Assembly (NCBI RefSeq): GCF_900129795.1
Contig: NZ_FQWW01000002.1
Coordinates: 124,001-188,000, forward strand
Direction: 5' to 3'
From: Flavobacterium sp. CF108
GTDB taxonomy: Bacteria; Bacteroidota; Bacteroidia; Flavobacteriales; Flavobacteriaceae
Length of the DNA stretch: 64,000 bases
Shown here: positions 24,371 to 33,364 of the stretch, piece by piece
How the letters are laid out: the number at the start of each line of letters is the position of its first letter
Numbering within the stretch: position 1 is the first letter of the stretch
Notes under the pieces: model-generated
Seen by the model: the letters and a program-made list of their open reading frames with translations, nothing else
Databases searched by the model: none
Told to the model about the DNA's origin: nothing
Translations under genes and position numbers: made by a program

Positions 24371-26692
24371 ATGAAAACAAATAATTTAGGTTATCCAAGA
24401 ATCGGGAGCAACAGAGAATTAAAAAAAGCCAGCGAATTGTATTGGGCAGGAAAAATTTCGGCAGATGAACTTATCGATGCCGGAAAAGAAATCCGTATCA
24501 AAAACTGGCATTTACAATCACAAGCCGGAGTAGATTTAATTCCGTCGAATGACTTTTCTTTTTATGATCAGGTTTTGGATTTGACTTTGACAGTTGGTGC
24601 AATTCCGCAGCGTTACCACGAATTCGCAAGAAAAAATTCATCTCTTGACTTGTATTTTGCAATGGCAAGAGGCGCACAAAAAGAAGGTCAGGATGTTGTA
24701 GCAATGGAAATGACAAAATGGTTCGACACAAACTATCATTATATTGTTCCTGAATTTACAAAGAACCAAAAATTTGAATTGTTTTCAGAAAAAATAATCA
24801 ATGAATTTAAAGAAGCAAATGCTTTAGGAATTGCAACAAAACCAGTTTTAATTGGGCCAATTTCGTATTTACTTTTAGGAAAAGAAAAAGAAGAAGGTTT
24901 TAACCGAATTGATCTTATTGACGCTTTATTGCCTGTTTACTTCGAAATTTTCGAAAAATTACAAGCAGAAAAAGCAGAATATATTCAGCTTGACGAACCT
25001 TTCTTAGCTTTAAATTTAACGGATAAAGAAAGAAATACTTTTACGCAGGTTTATAACGAAATCAATATTCGTTTCCCAAAACTTAAAATCATTTTAGCGA
25101 ATTATTTTGATTGTTTCGGAGAAAACTTAGAAACAGCTTTGGCTTTACCAGTTGATACATTCCATTTAGATTTAGTTCGCTGTCCGCTTCAATTAGATGA
25201 TATTTTAGAATCCGGAAAACTAGCTTCAAACGTAAATCTTTCATTAGGAGTTGTTGACGGAAGAAATATCTGGAAAAATGATTTCAAAAAATCTTTAGAA
25301 TTAATCAAAAAAGCAACTGATGTTTTAGGTAAAGACAGAGTTTTAGTTGGGCCTTCTTGCTCTTTAATCCACAGCCCTTGCGATTTAGATTTAGAAACAA
25401 ACGATCAGACTTTAACGCCTGAAATCAAACAATGGCTTGCTTTTGCGAAGCAGAAAATCAATGAAATTGTTCTTTTAAAACAAATTAGTTCAGGAGAAGT
25501 TGATGTTAAAACTTCTGTTGATTACGAAAGAAATGTAATTGCAAATGAAAACCGTAAAACTTCAAAATTAATTCATAATAACGAAGTTAAAGCACGTGTT
25601 GCCGGAATTACAGCTGCTGATGATAAACGTAAAAGTGCTTTTGCAGCAAGAAGAAAAAGCCAGATTGAAGCGTTGAATCTTCCGTTATTTCCAACAACAA
25701 CAATTGGTTCTTTCCCTCAAACGGCTGAAGTGAGAAGCTGGAGAGCGAAATTCAAAAAAGGTGAATTAACTACAGAACAATACAATGATTTAATCGAAAA
25801 AGAAACCGAAGCAACGATTCGTTTTCAGGAAGAAACCGGAATTGATGTTCTGGTTCACGGAGAATTTGAACGTAATGATATGGTGGAATATTTCGGTGAA
25901 CAATTAGCCGGATTTACTTTTACAAAAAATGGCTGGGTTCAAAGTTACGGAAGCCGATGTGTGAAACCTCCGGTTATTTACGGTGATGTATCAAGACCAA
26001 ACCCAATGACGGTAAAATGGTCTAAATATGCGCAGTCTTTAACGCCAAAATGGGTAAAAGGAATGCTTACTGGACCAGTAACAATTTTACAATGGTCGTT
26101 TGTACGTAACGATCAGCCTCGTTCTGAAACTTGTACACAAATTGCATTGGCAATTCGTGATGAAGTTGTGGATTTAGAAAAAGCGGGAATTAAAATTATT
26201 CAAATTGATGAGCCTGCAATTCGTGAAGGTTTACCATTGCGAAAAGAAGAATGGGCGAAATATTTAGACTGGGCTGTAAAAGCTTTTAGAATTTCTGCAA
26301 GCGGTGTAAATGATGATACTCAAATCCATACGCACATGTGTTACAGTGAATTCAACGACATTATTCAAAACATTGCCGATATGGATGCGGATGTTATTAC
26401 AATTGAATGTTCTCGTTCGCAAATGGAACTTTTAGATGCTTTTGCCAACTTTAAATATCCAAACGAAATTGGACCTGGGGTTTATGATATCCACTCACCG
26501 CGTGTGCCTTCGAGCGCAGAAATGGTTCGTTTATTAGAGAAAGCTTCGGCTGTGATTCCTGTAGATCAATTATGGGTAAATCCTGATTGTGGTTTAAAAA
26601 CACGTCATTGGGATGAAACTAAAAAAGCTTTAATCGAAATGGTTGCAGCGGCTCAGGAAATGAGAGCTGCGGTTGAAAATCCTGTAAATTAA
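24371..26692 (+). CDS. metE: Cobalamin-independent methionine synthase
   Basis: This 773-residue enzyme methylates homocysteine with 5-methyl-THF-polyglutamate. The N-terminal half starts NNLGYPRIGSNRELKKA; the C-terminal catalytic half has FPTTTIGSFPQT and zinc ligands in IHTHMCYSEF (His, Cys), ITIECSRSQME (Glu) and WVNPDCGLKTR (Cys). Length equals the typical 750-780 residues and all ligands are present. It is divergent from a Lrp-family gene and carries a palindrome at its transcription start. The genome also encodes a split MetH (38133-42633), so B12-independent and B12-dependent routes coexist. Confidence 0.96.
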   Translation: MKTNNLGYPRIGSNRELKKASELYWAGKISADELIDAGKEIRIKNWHLQSQAGVDLIPSNDFSFYDQVLDLTLTVGAIPQRYHEFARKNSSLDLYFAMARGAQKEGQDVVAMEMTKWFDTNYHYIVPEFTKNQKFELFSEKIINEFKEANALGIATKPVLIGPISYLLLGKEKEEGFNRIDLIDALLPVYFEIFEKLQAEKAEYIQLDEPFLALNLTDKERNTFTQVYNEINIRFPKLKIILANYFDCFGENLETALALPVDTFHLDLVRCPLQLDDILESGKLASNVNLSLGVVDGRNIWKNDFKKSLELIKKATDVLGKDRVLVGPSCSLIHSPCDLDLETNDQTLTPEIKQWLAFAKQKINEIVLLKQISSGEVDVKTSVDYERNVIANENRKTSKLIHNNEVKARVAGITAADDKRKSAFAARRKSQIEALNLPLFPTTTIGSFPQTAEVRSWRAKFKKGELTTEQYNDLIEKETEATIRFQEETGIDVLVHGEFERNDMVEYFGEQLAGFTFTKNGWVQSYGSRCVKPPVIYGDVSRPNPMTVKWSKYAQSLTPKWVKGMLTGPVTILQWSFVRNDQPRSETCTQIALAIRDEVVDLEKAGIKIIQIDEPAIREGLPLRKEEWAKYLDWAVKAFRISASGVNDDTQIHTHMCYSEFNDIIQNIADMDADVITIECSRSQMELLDAFANFKYPNEIGPGVYDIHSPRVPSSAEMVRLLEKASAVIPVDQLWVNPDCGLKTRHWDETKKALIEMVAAAQEMRAAVENPVN

Positions 26693-26738
26693 TAGTTTCC
26701 TTTTTAGATATATTTTTGTTTTTTATGTCAGCTTAGTG

Positions 26739-26990
26739 GAGTCGAGAATTAGTTATGATTTAGTTTCGACTTCACTTTTGTTGGCATTATTTTTTTTAAG
26801 CAGAAGACTTTTTGTTTTCAAAAAATCTTGGCGAACAATACGCTTAATATAAAATGTTTTATTCGATATTCGTTGCGTAGACGCACTGTAGTGCATCTCT
26901 ACAGAACAAAATACGTGTATGATTATCAAAGAAAAATCAACACAAAACATATCGTAGAGACGCACCGCAGTGCGTCTTATGCGCAAAGGA
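26739..26990. repeat. Intergenic repeats downstream of metE
   Basis: The 376-bp gap 26693-27069 has no gene. It contains a degenerate copy of the CTTCGACTTCGCTCAG family (about 26739-26772) and two copies of a ~26-bp palindrome related to TAGACGCACTGCTGTGCGTC, at 26877-26902 and in reverse orientation at 26954-26979. The same unit forms the core of the elements at 53629-53729 and 62398-62559. Confidence 0.7.
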
Positions 26991-27016
26991 TACACTCAAT
27001 GGGATTTTATCAATAA

Positions 27017-27044
27017 AAAAAGCACCCCAAATTGGAGTGCTTTT
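27017..27044 (-). terminator. Terminator of the outer-membrane beta-barrel gene
   Basis: AAAAGCACTCCAA and its partner with one mismatch form a stem followed by T residues on the minus strand, 26 bases after the stop codon. Confidence 0.8.
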
Positions 27045-27069
27045 CTGAAATTGAATATATAATTTAAGA

Positions 27070-27648
27070 TTAGAAGTTTTTAGAAATTCCAATGTTAAAT
27101 GTTTGTCCGAAGTTGAAGTAGAAATTACTAACATCTGGACCATTGTTATCATAGCTTAATGTATCGTATCCTAAACCACCAATACTGAAGTTTAAACCAA
27201 AACCTTTTTTCATGTTAATGAAAAGAGCCGGAGTAATACCAACATACATTCCGTCTGCTTTATATTTTGTGTAATTTGCTCCAACATAATCTTTCTCTTT
27301 TCTATTTTGGAAACCAGCTCCTAAATCTGCAAATACTGAGAAAGTTTGGTTCAATGGCACAGAATAACGTACAAATGCTCCAAGTTTGAAATCATTTGTT
27401 TTGTATTCGTTTACTCCCTGGTCATTTTTTGAAGAAGCTACAGTAAATTCACCTCCAACAGTCCAGTTATCGTGAAATTGGTAACCAACTTTAGGAGAAA
27501 AACTGAATTGATTGTTTTTTGTTTCAGAATTTGTATAGTCAACCGTTTCAGAAGAATATCCGATGTTTCCACCTACTAAGATTGTTCCTTTTTGAGCGTT
27601 TGCAAAACTGCAGATAGCCAATGCAGCCATCACTAGAATTTTTTTCAT
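27070..27648 (-). CDS. Small outer-membrane beta-barrel protein
   Basis: This 192-residue protein has a signal peptide (MKKILVMAALAICSFANAQ, cleavage after about residue 18) and then alternating amphipathic strands: VGGNIGYSSETVDY, SFSPKVGYQFHDNWTVGGEF, LGAFVRYSVPLNQTFSVFAD. It ends NIGISKNF with a terminal Phe, the usual barrel-insertion signal. It belongs to the OmpX/porin-like family of Bacteroidota (Pfam OMP_b-brl). The role is unknown; such proteins are often abundant structural or adhesion-related barrels. It is a single gene with its own terminator, divergent from gldA. Confidence 0.8.
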   Translation of the reverse strand: MKKILVMAALAICSFANAQKGTILVGGNIGYSSETVDYTNSETKNNQFSFSPKVGYQFHDNWTVGGEFTVASSKNDQGVNEYKTNDFKLGAFVRYSVPLNQTFSVFADLGAGFQNRKEKDYVGANYTKYKADGMYVGITPALFINMKKGFGLNFSIGGLGYDTLSYDNNGPDVSNFYFNFGQTFNIGISKNF

Positions 27649-27771
27649 AATTTGGGTTTTATTTTAATTTAGCATTCCTTTAACAATAACGATGCCGTGA
27701 ATACTGGGCGCTGTTTAATTTTTTATAATTACTTTAAAAGATAAATTTTAGCAATCGAGACTATTTCTGTT

Positions 27772-27779
27772 TACTTTTG
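27772..27779 (+). promoter_or_regulatory. Possible -7 element (TACTTTTG) for gldA
   Basis: The octamer matches TANNTTTG and ends 16 bases before the gldA ATG. No clear -33 TTG is seen. Confidence 0.45.
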
Positions 27780-27795
27780 TAGCAAATAAAAAGTC

Positions 27796-28692
27796 ATGTC
27801 GATAGAAGTAAACAGTATATCAAAAAGTTACGGAGAGCAAAAAGCTTTAAATGAAATTTCGTTTAAAATTGAGAAAGGAGAAATCGTAGGATTTCTTGGT
27901 CCCAACGGAGCCGGAAAATCTACTTTAATGAAAATTTTGACCACTTATTTACTTGCCGACAGCGGCTCAGCCCTTGTAAATAGCCACGATGTCATGACAA
28001 ACGCAAAAGCAGTGCAGCAGTCGATAGGATATTTACCAGAGCATAATCCGTTATATTTGGATTTGTATGTTCGTGAGTATTTGGCTTTTAATGCCGATGT
28101 ATATAAAGTACCGAAGTCAAGAATTGAAGAGGTAATTCAACTGACAGGACTGACACCGGAAAGCCATAAAAAGATCAGCCAGCTCTCAAAAGGATACCGC
28201 CAGCGCGTTGGTCTTGCGAATGCTTTACTTCACAATCCTGATGTTTTGATTTTGGATGAACCAACTACAGGTCTGGATCCTAATCAGTTAATGGAAATTA
28301 GAAATGTAATCAAAAATATTGGTAAGGATAAGACAATTTTTTTATCGACACATATTATGCAGGAAGTCGAAGCAATTTGCGATCGTGTCATAATTATTGA
28401 CAAAGGACAAATTGTTGCCGATAATAAATTAGACCATTTAGTTGCTGCAAACAAAGAGCAAGTTATTGAAGTAGAGTTTGATTATAAGGTAGAAGAACAG
28501 CTTTTAGCCAGATTAGAAAACATTTCTTCGTACAAAAACACGCATGACATGACTTGGGAACTAACTTTTGTTACAGAAAAAGACATGCGCCCTGCAATTT
28601 TCGACTTTGCTACTGAAAATGGTTTAAAAACATTACAGTTAAATCAGAAAAATAAAAACCTGGAAGCTGTTTTTAGAGAAATTACTAAGTAA
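27796..28692 (+). CDS. gldA: Gliding motility ABC transporter ATP-binding protein GldA
   Basis: This 298-residue ATPase carries Walker A GPNGAGKST (about 35-43), the Q-loop region SIGYLPEHNPLYLDLYV, the signature LSKGYRQRVG and Walker B VLILDEPTTGLDP, with a ~70-residue C-terminal extension. GldA is the ATPase of the GldA-GldF-GldG exporter needed for gliding in Flavobacterium. Sequence and length match GldA closely; gldF and gldG are not adjacent, and in F. johnsoniae they also sit elsewhere. It is a single-gene unit with its own terminator. Confidence 0.9.
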   Translation: MSIEVNSISKSYGEQKALNEISFKIEKGEIVGFLGPNGAGKSTLMKILTTYLLADSGSALVNSHDVMTNAKAVQQSIGYLPEHNPLYLDLYVREYLAFNADVYKVPKSRIEEVIQLTGLTPESHKKISQLSKGYRQRVGLANALLHNPDVLILDEPTTGLDPNQLMEIRNVIKNIGKDKTIFLSTHIMQEVEAICDRVIIIDKGQIVADNKLDHLVAANKEQVIEVEFDYKVEEQLLARLENISSYKNTHDMTWELTFVTEKDMRPAIFDFATENGLKTLQLNQKNKNLEAVFREITK

Positions 28693-28733
28693 ATTTTCAG
28701 TCGCAGTCGCGGTTTACAGTATCAGATATATTA

Positions 28734-28767
28734 AAACCGATTTATTTTTAGGAATAAATCGGTTTTT
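28734..28767 (+). terminator. Terminator of gldA
   Basis: AAACCGATTTATT pairs with AATAAATCGGTTT around a 6-base loop and is followed by a T run. Confidence 0.85.
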
Positions 28768-28897
28768 TTATTCTAAGAATCTTTGTTTCTCTTCATAATT
28801 CCCTTCTCTTTCAAACATTATTTACTCGTTATCAAACGTTTGACAATTTATCATGCAATTTTTAACTATTTTTATTTAGACTTGTTATAAATAATAT

Positions 28898-28905
28898 TAT
28901 ATTTG
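28898..28905 (+). promoter_or_regulatory. -7 element (TATATTTG) of a short intergenic transcription unit
   Basis: This is a perfect TANNTTTG match between the gldA terminator and the 36-codon frame at 28933. The nearest TTG (28882-28884) is only 13 bases upstream, shorter than the usual spacing. Confidence 0.5.
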
Positions 28906-28932
28906 CCAATGTAAAATTATAATATCAGCATT

Positions 28933-29043
28933 ATGTCATTTCTATACTCCTATATAAAAAGTTTCTTCATTTCAATTTTAAATCAAACAGAAAGCTTTTT
29001 AGAAAAGCTTTCTCATAAAATTGAACAAATTGTTTTGCAATAA
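28933..29043 (+). CDS. Possible 36-residue amphipathic peptide
   Basis: An ATG-to-TAA frame of 36 codons starts 28 bases after a TATATTTG element. The product begins MSFLYSYIKSFFISIL and continues with NQTESFLEKLSHKIEQ, giving a hydrophobic N-terminal half and a charged amphipathic C-terminal half. A terminator follows at 29181-29213, so promoter, frame and terminator make a self-contained unit of about 300 bases. It could be a small membrane peptide (for example a type I toxin-like or regulatory peptide), or the RNA itself may be the product. I recognise no homologue. Confidence 0.35.
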   Translation: MSFLYSYIKSFFISILNQTESFLEKLSHKIEQIVLQ

Positions 29044-29180
29044 AACATAAGCCTATTTACACATCAAAAGCCTAAAATGAAATGAAGAACATTTTAACCA
29101 TAATGAATGTATCAGTCTTTACATATAGAATTTAAATCCCTTGAACTTGTTTTTTTTGTTTTTTATTTTTTTTTGAAAGA

Positions 29181-29213
29181 AAAGAGCCTGCTAATTTTAG
29201 ACAGGCTCTTTTT
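29181..29213 (+). terminator. Terminator of the short intergenic unit
   Basis: AAAGAGCCTG and CAGGCTCTTT form a strong stem followed by T residues. No long gene lies between here and the gldA terminator at 28734-28767; apart from the 36-codon frame, 28693-29379 is AT-rich and featureless. Confidence 0.8.
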
Positions 29214-29299
29214 ATTTCACTGAAATGATATTTGATTTTAGTGTTTTCAAGTAATAATAGACATTTTGTAATTCTAAAATGAAATTGTTATTATTAAAA

Positions 29300-29341
29300 A
29301 ACCATATAATCAAGTCCGTAAATGACGTTGATTATATGGTT
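29300..29341 (-). terminator. Terminator of the DUF4374 - TonB receptor unit
   Basis: Two perfect 14-bp arms (AACCATATAATCAA and complement) flank a 14-base loop. On the minus strand the hairpin is followed by five T residues, about 40 bases after the DUF4374 stop codon. Confidence 0.8.
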
Positions 29342-29379
29342 ATATATGAAATTAAAACAGAAAGTTTTAACCTATTTTA

Positions 29380-30624
29380 TTATAATTGAGGCGTATACGT
29401 TAATTTAGTAATAGCCGAAATATCAGTTCCACCACCAGTTATTTTTGCACCAGCAGTTGCAGCTCCGGTTTCTAAATTAATTTTGTAAATACGAACTTCA
29501 TCATTTGTTACAAAAGCTTTATAAGCATTTCCATTTTCAACAAATAAACTTCCTATACCAAAATAGTTATCACCAGCGTGTCCAGGTAATCCTGTTACCG
29601 CAGTTATTTTTTTAGTTGGTAAGTCGATAATTGCAGATTTAAATTTAAAGGTATAATGACGTAAGAATCCCCATTCTACAGTATCGTCTGCAGCAGGAAG
29701 ATAAACGATGTATGCTTTTTCTCCTCCAATTGGATAAGCTGCAAGTACTTTTCCGTTAAGAGTGCTTTCCTGAAGATCGAAGAAATAAGAAGCATCAAAA
29801 TCTGTTTGTCCTTTATTAATACGAAGAATTCCAGAGTGAGAATCTTCTTTTACAGCATAACCTCCAGCTTTAGCATTTGAAGAGAAAGTATAAATATTTC
29901 CTGAATCTGTGCGTATAATACCCGTGTTAGTATAATACATACCAACTGCAGTTGTACGAGGATCGGCAATTCTTTTTACGAAAGTTAAAGATGGGTAATC
30001 ATAAACTCTAATGTAAGCTTGCTTTTGATCTATCTGCCAGTCATCACTTGCATCTCTGTTAAATACAGATACAAACACTTTATCTCCAACTACTGTTACA
30101 CCAGTTGGGAAATCAAAACGACCTGTAGTAGTTGCAAAATCGTTAAATTTACGACTTGTAATAAATTGTTTTACAGGATCATAAACAATTAATTCATTGT
30201 TTGAACTTGCGCCTTCCCATGAAGCGCCAACAATTAATAATTTATTATCTTCGGTAACACCATAAGCATACGGAGATTCGATAAAAACACGACTTCCGGC
30301 CACTAATGCTCCGGCAGCATTTAATGAAAATGGTGCAGAACCTTCGGCCTCACTATCCATTGCAAACATCGTATTAGCAATTGGAATGTACGAACCGCCT
30401 TGTTCAATTCCTTTTCCATTCATGTCTATAGTTCCGGTCATTAACTGGTCTATTGAACTAAAGCTCCACATGTAGTTTTCATTCCAGGTATCAGTTTGGT
30501 AACCAATAACATATTTACTTAACGTTACCGGTTCATCTGTATTAGAATCTTCACTGCTACATGAAAATATAGTAACTGACATTAGCATAACTGCTAATAG
30601 ATTTTTAATTTTAAGTGTTTTCAT
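29380..30624 (-). CDS. DUF4374 domain lipoprotein
   Basis: This 414-residue protein has a lipobox (TIFSC, Cys22) and a beta-propeller-like body of repeated strands typical of DUF4374. Members of this family regularly sit next to TonB-dependent siderophore or iron receptors in Bacteroidota, exactly as here (77 bases downstream of the receptor). It is probably a surface-exposed outer-membrane lipoprotein assisting ligand capture by that receptor; the ligand is unknown. It starts with ATG, and a terminator follows. Confidence 0.82.
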   Translation of the reverse strand: MKTLKIKNLLAVMLMSVTIFSCSSEDSNTDEPVTLSKYVIGYQTDTWNENYMWSFSSIDQLMTGTIDMNGKGIEQGGSYIPIANTMFAMDSEAEGSAPFSLNAAGALVAGSRVFIESPYAYGVTEDNKLLIVGASWEGASSNNELIVYDPVKQFITSRKFNDFATTTGRFDFPTGVTVVGDKVFVSVFNRDASDDWQIDQKQAYIRVYDYPSLTFVKRIADPRTTAVGMYYTNTGIIRTDSGNIYTFSSNAKAGGYAVKEDSHSGILRINKGQTDFDASYFFDLQESTLNGKVLAAYPIGGEKAYIVYLPAADDTVEWGFLRHYTFKFKSAIIDLPTKKITAVTGLPGHAGDNYFGIGSLFVENGNAYKAFVTNDEVRIYKINLETGAATAGAKITGGGTDISAITKLTYTPQL

Positions 30625-30701
30625 AATTATTTAAATTTAGTTTAGTAGTACCAGCAACTTCAACTGTTTCTGGAATTAATTTTTATATAGTATTAGAAAA
30701 A

Positions 30702-33068
30702 TTACATGAAGAAATAACGAAGTTTTAATGTAAATGATCGCCCGGGCTTTTGCACATTAAAATAATCGTATAAGTTGACATCTGTAATATCATAACATTC
30801 TAATGCAATGTTATATCGTCCGTTTTTAAGTGAATAAGCTACAGATGCAGAATAAAAAAGCTGTTCTGGAATCTCCTTTTTTCCTGTTTCTCCAAGATTT
30901 GGATTTCTTAAATAATAGCTGCTGGAGTAATTTGTCAATAAATTAATGGTAAGGAAGTCATCTTCGAACCCAATTTTTTTGAAATTAAATCCTAAGTTGG
31001 CATTACCGTACAAAATTGGCACGTTTGCTAGTTGCTTATTATACAAATAATTAACCTGATTGGTACCCGGAGAAACCGTTGCGTCTTTATTAACCGTTTT
31101 TTGATAAGTTGCGTTTAAATCTAAAACCAGCCAGTCTTTGTAGCCATAATGCAAAACTCCATCAACCCCGGTTACTTGTATGTTTTTAAAATTAATCGCT
31201 TTACTTTTTGATGGATTGCTTTGATCTTGCCTGTCTTGTATAAAATCATCAGCTCTTCTGTAGATAAAATTTGCTTCTGCTCCATAAGAATGTATCACAG
31301 CAGCATTTTTATATGAAAATCCAAAATTAAAATTATCACTAGATTCCGGCTGAAGATTTGGACTTGGACTTACTCTAAGACCATCTCCTAATAATTGAAG
31401 TGCTGATGGCATCCTGTAAGCATGCTCAAAAGATGTTTTAACCTGTAACGTTTCAGGAATTAAAAAATAAGCTGCGGCACTGCCATAACCAAAATTGTTA
31501 AAGGAAGGTTTGACTACCTTTTCTGAAGTTGTACCCGGATCTGTTGTCACTTCTCCTTTTAAATCAAGCATTTTTCCAAAAGCTGTAAAAGACAGTCTTT
31601 TTTCAAACGCCGATAAACTATATGAAAAACCTACAATGTTTTTATTCAAAAATGGTTTTGTTGGTTTGTCTGTAGTTATATATTCGTTATCCTCCTTACG
31701 CTTATATCCTACATAAGTATAATTTAGAGCAAATGTGTTATTCTCATCTAATTCATATTTTAAATTAGCATTACTTTGAAGAGATTTTACATCGTAAACC
31801 ATTAAAGTTTTAACAGTATTAATTTCTCCTGAACTATTGTAAGCCGGCACGTCTGTACGCACTCCTCTCCATGTAAATCTTCTGGATGAAGTATCAACCT
31901 TGCGTTCTTCTGCTATGTTGTAAGATGCTGCCCAAGTTGCCGTTAATCCTTTAGTAAACAAATTTGATTTCTTATACTTTAATGAAGTAACAAAATTGTG
32001 GCTGTCTTCAAAAGCATCACCAACAACTCTAAACATAGTAGGCCCTTGTTGTACTTCCTTTTTGTTTGCACTGCCAGTAACACCAACTAACAAGTAATCT
32101 GCATATTTTTTGTCTTTTACTCCTACTTCTGCTATAACAGTTGCTTGTTTGTAACCATCATGAAAGTGTTTCAAATCTTCCGGTGGTCCAAAAAGTCCTG
32201 TTATAGGATCTGGAACCTGAGCTTCGACTTTATAACTATTATCAGAATAATTTAAAAAAGCATTAAGATTGGTTACAAAACCATTTTTACTGGTAAAACG
32301 TGTATTTAATGCAGCCTTATGAGTATTAAAAGATCCATAACTGTATGATGCATCAATATATCTGTTTACATTTTTATTTGTTACAATATTTACTGCACCT
32401 CCTAAAGCATCACCTCCTAATTCAATTGGTACAACCCCTTTATAAACATCAATTCTTTCCGCCATATTTGTTGGAATATTATTCAATGTAAAAGATGGGC
32501 CGTAATTATCTAATGGAATTCCGTCCATAAAAAACTTAACCTGATCTCCGGAAAAACCGTTCAACGAAAAATTAAAAGCAGAACCCATTCCTCCTGTTTC
32601 TCTCACACGAACTCCGGTAGTTCTATTTAAAACCTGATTTAAATCGGCAGAAGTATTATAAAGCTGTTTCAAATCAACTGCCGTAATGTTAAAAGCTTCT
32701 TCCCGAACGCGCTGCACTTTTGATTTTCCTTTAACCTGAACTTCATCTAGAGCAGCCATATCCTCTTCGATAGTGATTGCCGAAATTGTTTTAGACTGGT
32801 CCAGATTTATTTTGGTTTGTTTTGATTTATAGCCAACATAAGTAATCGATAAAGTATAGTTACCTGGTACAGCACTAATTTCAAATTCTCCTTTTTCGTT
32901 TGTTAAAGTTGAATAAGATGTGCCTTTTAATGCCACCGAAACACCTTCAGCAGGTTTTCCATTATTTCCTAAAACAACACCACTTAAGTTTACTTTGCTA
33001 TTTTGTGAGAAACCCTGAGGCGAAATGAAGAACAATAAAATCAGGATTAACAGTCTATTTATTTGCAT
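30702..33068 (-). CDS. TonB-dependent outer-membrane receptor
   Basis: This 788-residue receptor has a signal peptide (about 1-21), a carboxypeptidase-regulatory-like beta-sandwich (about 25-105, SGVVLGNNGKPAEGVSVALK), a plug domain (about 115-230, including LNRTTGVRVRETGG and GVVPIELGGDALGGAVNI) and a 22-strand barrel ending LKLRYFFM. Together with the DUF4374 lipoprotein it most likely imports a siderophore or other iron chelate, energised by TonB. Its upstream region carries a 17-bp AT-rich palindrome over two candidate promoters, consistent with Fur-type iron control (inference). It is not a SusC: it is too short and no SusD lies nearby. Confidence 0.9.
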   Translation of the reverse strand: MQINRLLILILLFFISPQGFSQNSKVNLSGVVLGNNGKPAEGVSVALKGTSYSTLTNEKGEFEISAVPGNYTLSITYVGYKSKQTKINLDQSKTISAITIEEDMAALDEVQVKGKSKVQRVREEAFNITAVDLKQLYNTSADLNQVLNRTTGVRVRETGGMGSAFNFSLNGFSGDQVKFFMDGIPLDNYGPSFTLNNIPTNMAERIDVYKGVVPIELGGDALGGAVNIVTNKNVNRYIDASYSYGSFNTHKAALNTRFTSKNGFVTNLNAFLNYSDNSYKVEAQVPDPITGLFGPPEDLKHFHDGYKQATVIAEVGVKDKKYADYLLVGVTGSANKKEVQQGPTMFRVVGDAFEDSHNFVTSLKYKKSNLFTKGLTATWAASYNIAEERKVDTSSRRFTWRGVRTDVPAYNSSGEINTVKTLMVYDVKSLQSNANLKYELDENNTFALNYTYVGYKRKEDNEYITTDKPTKPFLNKNIVGFSYSLSAFEKRLSFTAFGKMLDLKGEVTTDPGTTSEKVVKPSFNNFGYGSAAAYFLIPETLQVKTSFEHAYRMPSALQLLGDGLRVSPSPNLQPESSDNFNFGFSYKNAAVIHSYGAEANFIYRRADDFIQDRQDQSNPSKSKAINFKNIQVTGVDGVLHYGYKDWLVLDLNATYQKTVNKDATVSPGTNQVNYLYNKQLANVPILYGNANLGFNFKKIGFEDDFLTINLLTNYSSSYYLRNPNLGETGKKEIPEQLFYSASVAYSLKNGRYNIALECYDITDVNLYDYFNVQKPGRSFTLKLRYFFM

Positions 33069-33099
33069 TATATTAATTTGATTTAAATTAAATTTGGCA

Positions 33100-33188
33100 C
33101 AAAATTAACATACAAACACAAATAAAAACAAATTTATTTTTATTTATTCTAAATAAGAACAAAATTAACCATTAAAATAAAATATCAA
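33100..33188 (-). promoter_or_regulatory. TonB receptor promoter region with 17-bp palindrome
   Basis: On the minus strand, TAATTTTG occurs twice (33107-33100 and 33167-33160), each with a TTG upstream (TTG at 33131-33129, 21-base gap; TTG at 33188-33186, 18-base gap). Between them lies a perfect inverted repeat, TTATTTA-TTC-TAAATAA (33140-33156). Position and AT-richness suggest a Fur-like site. The remainder of 33069-33311 is AT-rich with no gene. Confidence 0.5.
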
Positions 33189-33311
33189 TAAAAAAATCTA
33201 TCAATTCTTAAGATTTAATTAATATTGATTTAAGTTTTTATTAAATAAAATTGAAAATAAGTTAAAATCACAATGTTTAAATCATTAAAAACCTTACAAA
33301 CCCCATAAAAA

Positions 33312-33341
33312 AAGTCCTGCTAACCGAAGTTAGCAGGACTT
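33312..33341 (-). terminator. Terminator of the PLP decarboxylase gene
   Basis: Perfect 13-bp arms (AAGTCCTGCTAAC and complement) enclose a 4-base loop. The hairpin is followed by seven T residues on the minus strand, 23 bases after the stop codon. Confidence 0.9.
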
Positions 33342-33364
33342 GTAAAAAAGTTTTTATTGCTTTT

